A DNA stretch of 64,000 nucleotides, from the NCBI GenBank assembly GCA_011109175.1, contig RDEW01000022.1, positions 580,273-644,272 on the forward strand, written 5' to 3'. Within the stretch, counting starts at the first letter, position 1. Every line of letters begins with the position of its first letter. Position numbers and translations under genes: made by a program. The notes under the pieces were generated by a model, which saw only the letters and a program-made list of their open reading frames with translations, was not told the origin of the DNA and ran no database searches. Positions 59,880-64,000 of this stretch are shown here, piece by piece. Source of the stretch: Dicyema japonicum (taxonomy: Eukaryota > Dicyemida > Rhombozoa > Dicyemidae).

Positions 59880-60530
59880 TAATTGAGTTACTTTCTGGTC
59901 GTTGGTTTAATTGTTTTGGTTTTAAATATTGTAGTTTCTCTAATACATGTTCTTTGTAATGAATTAATACTGTTATGTTCATTAACAATGGAATTAAGCT
60001 TTGACAACTTCTGCCTCGGGGACTTGCTCTTGTGATCCTTAACCTCGCGACTAACAAAATCTCACATGCGGATAGCTCTTTCGTCATTTAGGAAGCTAAA
60101 AGGGCCAGTAAGCCGTATAGTGGCACGAATTCACAGGGGTACGGAAATATCGCTTCCATTGATGTTCAGCGGCAACGTCTCAGAAGCTCGATTTCTTTAG
60201 TTTCACTGCAATGTTCTGTTTACAAAAATCGATTATTTATTGGGTTAATACGATACAGATAATTATTAAAGCAAAATCAACAGAAAACGTTCAGGAAACT
60301 ATCGGAAACAATTAGAGTTTACTGCAGTTAGTCTCAAAGTTAGCGAGTGGACCGATCTCTTTTGTGCACGTCAGACAATTGGAATCAATCTATGAGATGT
60401 ACAGCACTCATGAGATGTACAGCATCCTGGAGGTTGTAAATAATAGTTCCTGCTAAAAAAGCACAAACCTACCCAAAATAGTTAAACGGGGATCCATTGG
60501 ACCCACGGAACCAGCCGTGGCGAGAAATGT
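59880..60530. other. Intergenic sequence
   Basis: Short frames in both strands, none recognised. A direct repeat of ATGAGATGTACAGCA occurs at 60391-60422. Confidence 0.4.
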
Positions 60531-60539
60531 TGTTCATGT

Positions 60540-61350
60540 CTTGTATTACCTAGACGATTGCCGTATGCCAATAGAATCTACTCAAAATGTCAAAATACCA
60601 CATTATTTTCTTTCCTGAACTACAGTCAGGCGATTGTCAAGATGGTTCTCCATCACAGAATCATCAGATATCAATTATTCTGAGTTGAACTTCCTAACAC
60701 TCCGAGTACTCAGTACTCTTAAATTTCCCACCGAACAAAACCTTAACAGGATCCTTTGCAAATTTGAGAGACAACTGAAAGGTAGAGTCAACAACGGAAA
60801 GTTTATCTATAGTTGCTTGAGATATAGGGGTGTGCCGCATATATCAACCCCTTCCCGCTCGGAAGTATTGAATCCCACCTTGACGATGGCACAGTCCACA
60901 TTGGAATTTCTGCCCAAATGGGATTGAAAGTATGTCAAGCACACCAGTGGCAATGTGGAGGAACCGTGGATACCTATGGACATCATGCTCTTTCTTGCTG
61001 AAGGAACGCGGAGACTCCCGAGACATAAGGATTACAATCTTCACGTTCTAGAAAAGAATCGAATAGTATGGGAGGCCAACTTTATCGATTCCTTAACGGC
61101 ATCATTTGGAGAGGTAAAGGAAATATCCGACACAAAATACGGAAAAGAGTAATGGAAGAAACATCGAGGGCTCATCGACCGACTCACGTTCCGTGCGATC
61201 GCTTTCGAGAAAACTGGAGCAATAAACAAAAAGTATTTGTCTTTCTCAAGAACCTGTGACGTCTGATAACAATTAGAATCAACGACATCAGTGAAATCCA
61301 ATGGCTCTTCCATTTGATATATATCGCTATCGTGAGTCACAACATACCTC
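60540..61350 (+). mobile_element. LINE family D, C-terminal fragment
   Basis: 'VVHVLYYLDDC' (60528; an RT box-like segment), 'FLTLRVLSTLKFPTEQNLNR', then, in shifting frames, 'VHIGISAQMGLKVCQAHQWQ' with 'CGGTVDTYGHHALSC' (60897-61010), the Cys cluster of family D, and 'TRRLPRHKDYN'. Decayed. Confidence 0.7.
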
Positions 61351-61354
61351 CCAT

Positions 61355-61665
61355 AACCGTTCTTGCAAAATAAAAATAAATTTAAAATAAAACTAATTTT
61401 TTAAAATTAAATTTTTAAGTTTTGGAAGCCTCTTTGTTTCCATTTGTTTTCGATGTTTTTCTCTGATTATTTTCATTCTCATTTTTTGCTTCCATCAATT
61501 TTCGTACTTTCGCAGTCCCTATATTTATTCAAGAGCATAACCTAGTGTCTTTGAGCGGCGAAACTTTAGCATTATGCGAATTTTATTCTAATTATTATAT
61601 AAATCTAGCACACGAATTCCTAGAAAATGGTAATTTTCGTTAATCGATAAAATCGTATTCTGTTG
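61355..61665. other. AT-rich intergenic sequence
   Basis: Nothing recognised. Confidence 0.4.
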
Positions 61666-61669
61666 CTGT

Positions 61670-61855
61670 GGAATGCAAGGCGTCTTTTGGTTCATCTGTT
61701 CGAGGAGCCCCAGTGTCTGGTAGGCGTGTAAAATGATTTCGTTTTCCCTACTTCATTGGAAGGGTTCCCACTATCGGGTATATGGATGTATATTACTCTG
61801 ACCGTGAGAACTGGGGTCACTTAGTTAAGGACTCTCTTTAACCCTTCTAAAGGTG
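61670..61855 (+). mobile_element. Short head-plus-tail LINE derivative, copy 3 (diverged)
   Basis: CCCCAGTGTCTGGTAGGCGTG, CTTCATTGGAAGGGTTCCCA, then GGGGTCACTTAGTTAAGGA: the body and 3' end of the elements at 17440 and 49680 with the head degraded. Confidence 0.5.
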
Positions 61856-61884
61856 ACGACACAATGGTCCCATGTTTGCATAAA

Positions 61885-62000
61885 ACAGGTTTCGCCTTTT
61901 TAGTTTGATGACATCGGATCTGACAGTCGTGAGTTCGAATCCGAAAGAGGCTTTTCAGCGAAGGTCAATTCCCGTCAAACAAATCCCTACGAGTCCTTCT
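61885..62000 (+). repeat. tRNA-like SINE head
   Basis: TTTAGTTTGATGACATCGG, 20 nt later GTGAGTTCGAATCCG, a near-perfect B box. It does not form a full cloverleaf, so a SINE or tRNA relic. Confidence 0.5.
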
Positions 62001-62094
62001 CGAACGACACAGTTGTTGAAAGACATCTTCATACCTTCCCCTGACCAACTCCATGGTGAAGATTAACTTATGAAACTTTCCGTCCAAAAATGAA

Positions 62095-62285
62095 AGTGAG
62101 ATACCGCGAAGCTAGACGTTAAATGAAAATGGAAGAGGGTGGACTACTTCTCCACACTCTTCGGAAGTCTGTAATGGACAATTGGAAAATGGATTTGGTC
62201 GGCAAAAACAGTCGTTCCTTCCTTGGATTTGTGACTGCTAGTGGTGGCTTACAAGATTATAAGCCTGGGGTTAATAAATAAAACC
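62095..62285 (+). repeat. Repeat related to 15560-15800
   Basis: Shares AATGAAAATGGAAGAGGG, the ATGGATTTGGTCGGCA block and the tail CCTGGGGTTAATAA with the minus-strand sequence at 15560-15740. Confidence 0.5.
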
Positions 62286-62289
62286 CGAT

Positions 62290-62850
62290 CTTCTTGAAGA
62301 TAATGAAGCATTCAAGTTCACAAAGGCACCATAATAAACTATTACCCCCAAATTGGGAAGACTTTAGCTGATACATTGATAATTATGTTTGGCTCATACA
62401 TTTTGACTTCCACTGAGAGATGGTTCATCTATTTATCCCGATGAGTAAAATTTCTATTCGACAGGACCCTTGGGTGAAAAGACAAAGAAAAAATATTTTG
62501 TAGAAAAAAACTCTCACCATCTAATGACGGAATCACAAGAATGTGTACCCTCGATAGGGATATTGACAAACAGGTAGAGATGATTGACAAAGCTAGGATG
62601 TATGTGTTTCAAAAATATAATCTAATATAGCCATGTACATGTTGAATGGTAGTTTTGGAAGAAACGAGTAATTTTTATTCAAGGGGATATGTCAAAGAAG
62701 ATCATGGAATCTTCCAAAAGGACAGGAACATATGGACGCCTGATTAAATCGGATTCATGAATAATACCTTTTCAGTTCTAAAATAAAATCTCTTCAAATT
62801 TCCAATTGGCAAGTGACTCGACAGCCGTAAAACAGGGGAACTATGAAGAA
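62290..62850. other. Interval without assignable gene
   Basis: A plus-strand frame near 62520-62625 ('NDGITRMCTLDRDIDKQVEM') looks coding but is isolated. Nothing else. Confidence 0.3.
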
Positions 62851-62854
62851 ACGT

Positions 62855-63172
62855 TCAAACAGGAGAGAAAATCTTTGAAGTATTTTATGAAGGTTTACCC
62901 CCTTTAGGTGCTCTAGGAGAAGCTTTGGGGGTTTGTACTCTAAGTTTTGATTTTTCTGTCTGTTTGATTATTTTATTTTTCTTGCATATTTCAGATAGCA
63001 GAGATTCTCAAAATATCGTATTCCACTGTGATTCTGAAAAGATCATGCGGAAGAGAAATGAGATCTTTTGAGAACATCAAACATCGTGAATGGTACCTTG
63101 GGGGTGTCCCATAGCAATTTTTAGTTTCTTGGTATCGGAGAGAGGTTGGCTGTGTGACTAGAATGTTGGCAA
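62855..63172 (+). pseudogene. B56-derived fragment, inverted copy of 13632-13960
   Basis: 'IFEVFYEG' region aligning with LFEVVLKYLIK of the B56 gene, an intron-like stretch ending TTTCAG, then ATAGCAGAGATTCTC ('IAEIL'). The 300 bp are nearly identical, in reverse, to 13632-13960. Stops throughout. Confidence 0.6.
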
Positions 63173-63281
63173 TCCCTCAAGGCTCTCCACTATCTCCTTA
63201 ACTCTTCAATCTCTACATAAACAACATGCCACAAACCTGTAATGAACCAACAATCTTTGTGAAGAACAAAGCTATTAACTA
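63173..63281 (+). mobile_element. LINE reverse-transcriptase fragment
   Basis: 'IPQGSPLSP' followed by 'LFNLYINNMPQ' (63173-63235), RT motif B of family A. Interrupted at about 63282 by foldback-element sequence. Confidence 0.6.
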
Positions 63282-63400
63282 TGTAAAAAAGTCATCTTTT
63301 TTACATAAAGATGTCGAGGACCTTGGTATAATATTCCACTTTCCCATATGACCCCTTAAAATCAATTTTTATAAGATTTAAAAAAGATGACTTTAGTGAT
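63282..63400. mobile_element. Fragment of the foldback (Mutator-like) element
   Basis: AAAGATGTCGAGGACCTTGG, CCCCTTAAAATCAATTTTTA and the preceding AAAAAAGTCATC/AAAGATGAC arms match the internal units of 10956-11810. No terminal repeats, so a partial or solo unit. Confidence 0.7.
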
Positions 63401-63619
63401 GTGATGTTTGTTCCTCCCGCTATGGAAACTTCCGGGACTTTCGGACATTAGTCTTACACTTTATTCAAAACTGAGGATTTTGTGTTTTTTTAATTTTTAT
63501 CCCAAACAAATAATATTTGTGTCTTTTAAAAAATATAGGGGAACCAATCAAAATGAGGCACAAGCTCGATTTTGTAATAGCTTTGTATGGATTATTCAAA
63601 TTGAGTAATTTTTTGCGTA

Positions 63620-64000
63620 ATGAGATGCTTAAAAGTAAGCTCAGACCAAAGTGCAAATGGCTCAACCTCAACCAACCAAAAAAAATTAGGCGATAGGAAA
63701 AAATCCGGACTTGTCCCGTTCGGTAAGAATCCTTCCTCATTAAAGAGAGTGGCTTTCCAAACTGCTTCATGATTACTTCATCGAATTGGATCGGCCCTGT
63801 TCTTGTGAAAGTAGACAATTTCTTATTCAGCATAATTGGGAATGATAACAAAGTCATCTTTTCGACTTCCGAAAATGGCCTCGATTTGATCAAAATTTTG
63901 CCTGAGAACGATACAATCGCCTTTTTTATCGACACAAAGATTGAATGTAATTTTCGACTGATTTTAGATTACAATTTTATTTGTGGTGTTGATGATGCGC
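63620..64000 (+). CDS. Start of an unidentified host gene, cut by the window edge
   Basis: Exon 1 63620-63722 from ATG, a 23-nt GT...AG intron (63723-63745), exon 2 63746 onward, open to the end of the window. Reads 'MRCLKVSSDQSANGS', 'DRKKSGLVPFESGFPNCFM' across the junction, then a hydrophobic beta-rich stretch ('GPVLVKVDNFLFSIIGND', 'NDTIAFFIDTKIECNFRLIL'). The frame is preserved across the intron. The protein is not recognised; the beta-strand pattern could suit a WD or sandwich domain, but that is a guess. Confidence 0.55.

Noticed and set aside
63465-63935. 156-codon minus-strand frame near the right edge
   Set aside because: It overlaps the plus-strand gene starting at 63620, which has a start codon, a mini-intron with preserved frame and better composition; the minus frame is a shadow.

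Overview
This is an AT-rich, gene-poor and repeat-rich stretch of animal-type nuclear DNA. The host genes are cut by extremely short introns. In every gene that could be rebuilt the introns are GT...AG and only 18-30 nt long, so ordinary ORF scanning shows each gene as broken pieces. Removing these mini-introns gives clean in-frame proteins: a PP2A B56 regulatory subunit (118-1385, -), a calponin/transgelin family protein (14468-15109, -), PRKRIP1 (34552-35101, +), ribosomal protein eL30 (39383-39730, -), a small death-domain protein (43685-44092, +) and an unidentified 342-aa protein (53231-54375, -). Three further genes are recognisable but carry apparent frameshifts: acyl-CoA dehydrogenase (24928-26290, -), ABCF2 (55201-57101, -) and a 5'-truncated galactocerebrosidase (about 58590-59876, +). 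Introns of about 25 nt together with animal-type genes and animal-type transposons fit a dicyemid mesozoan best. That is an inference from intron size and gene content; no marker gene in the window proves it.

Most of the remainder is decayed transposon sequence. At least four non-LTR retrotransposon families can be separated. Family A has an APE endonuclease, is jockey/CR1-like, and has about 20 copies or fragments. Family B is APE-type and RTE-like. Family C is an R4/Dong/NeSL-like type with a restriction-like endonuclease (2.3-4.3 kb and 12.0-13.0 kb). Family D has a Cys/His plus 'RPDG' C-terminus (37.6, 47.3, 48.3 and 60.5 kb). DNA transposons include CGBP1-like hAT (20.9-22.3 kb, an internally deleted copy at 29.0-29.6 kb, and a fragment at 10.3-10.6 kb), a ZBED5/SCAND3-like hAT (26.5-28.3 kb), Tigger/pogo fragments (5.3 and 57.5 kb), and an 855-bp foldback element with 9-bp target duplications nested in a LINE (10956-11810). 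Short head-plus-tail LINE derivatives and tRNA-derived SINE-like copies are scattered between the genes.

Layout: 0-1.4 kb B56 gene; 1.5-13.6 kb transposon graveyard; 13.6-17.4 kb a B56 fragment, calponin and a possible C2-domain gene; 17.4-24.9 kb LINE and hAT copies; 24.9-26.3 kb acyl-CoA dehydrogenase; 26.5-34.3 kb hAT, LINE and some uncertain host exons; 34.5-36.9 kb gene cluster (PRKRIP1, an unidentified 4-exon gene, a small acidic ORF); 37-42.6 kb LINEs around eL30; 43.1-44.1 kb two small host genes; 44.9-51.9 kb LINEs; 53.2-59.9 kb host genes (unidentified gene, ABCF2, truncated GALC) with Tigger and LINE inserts; 60.5-63.4 kb repeats and a second B56 fragment; from 63.62 kb the start of another host gene that runs off the window. 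The genes are housekeeping and unrelated in function, and nothing suggests an operon or a dedicated pathway.
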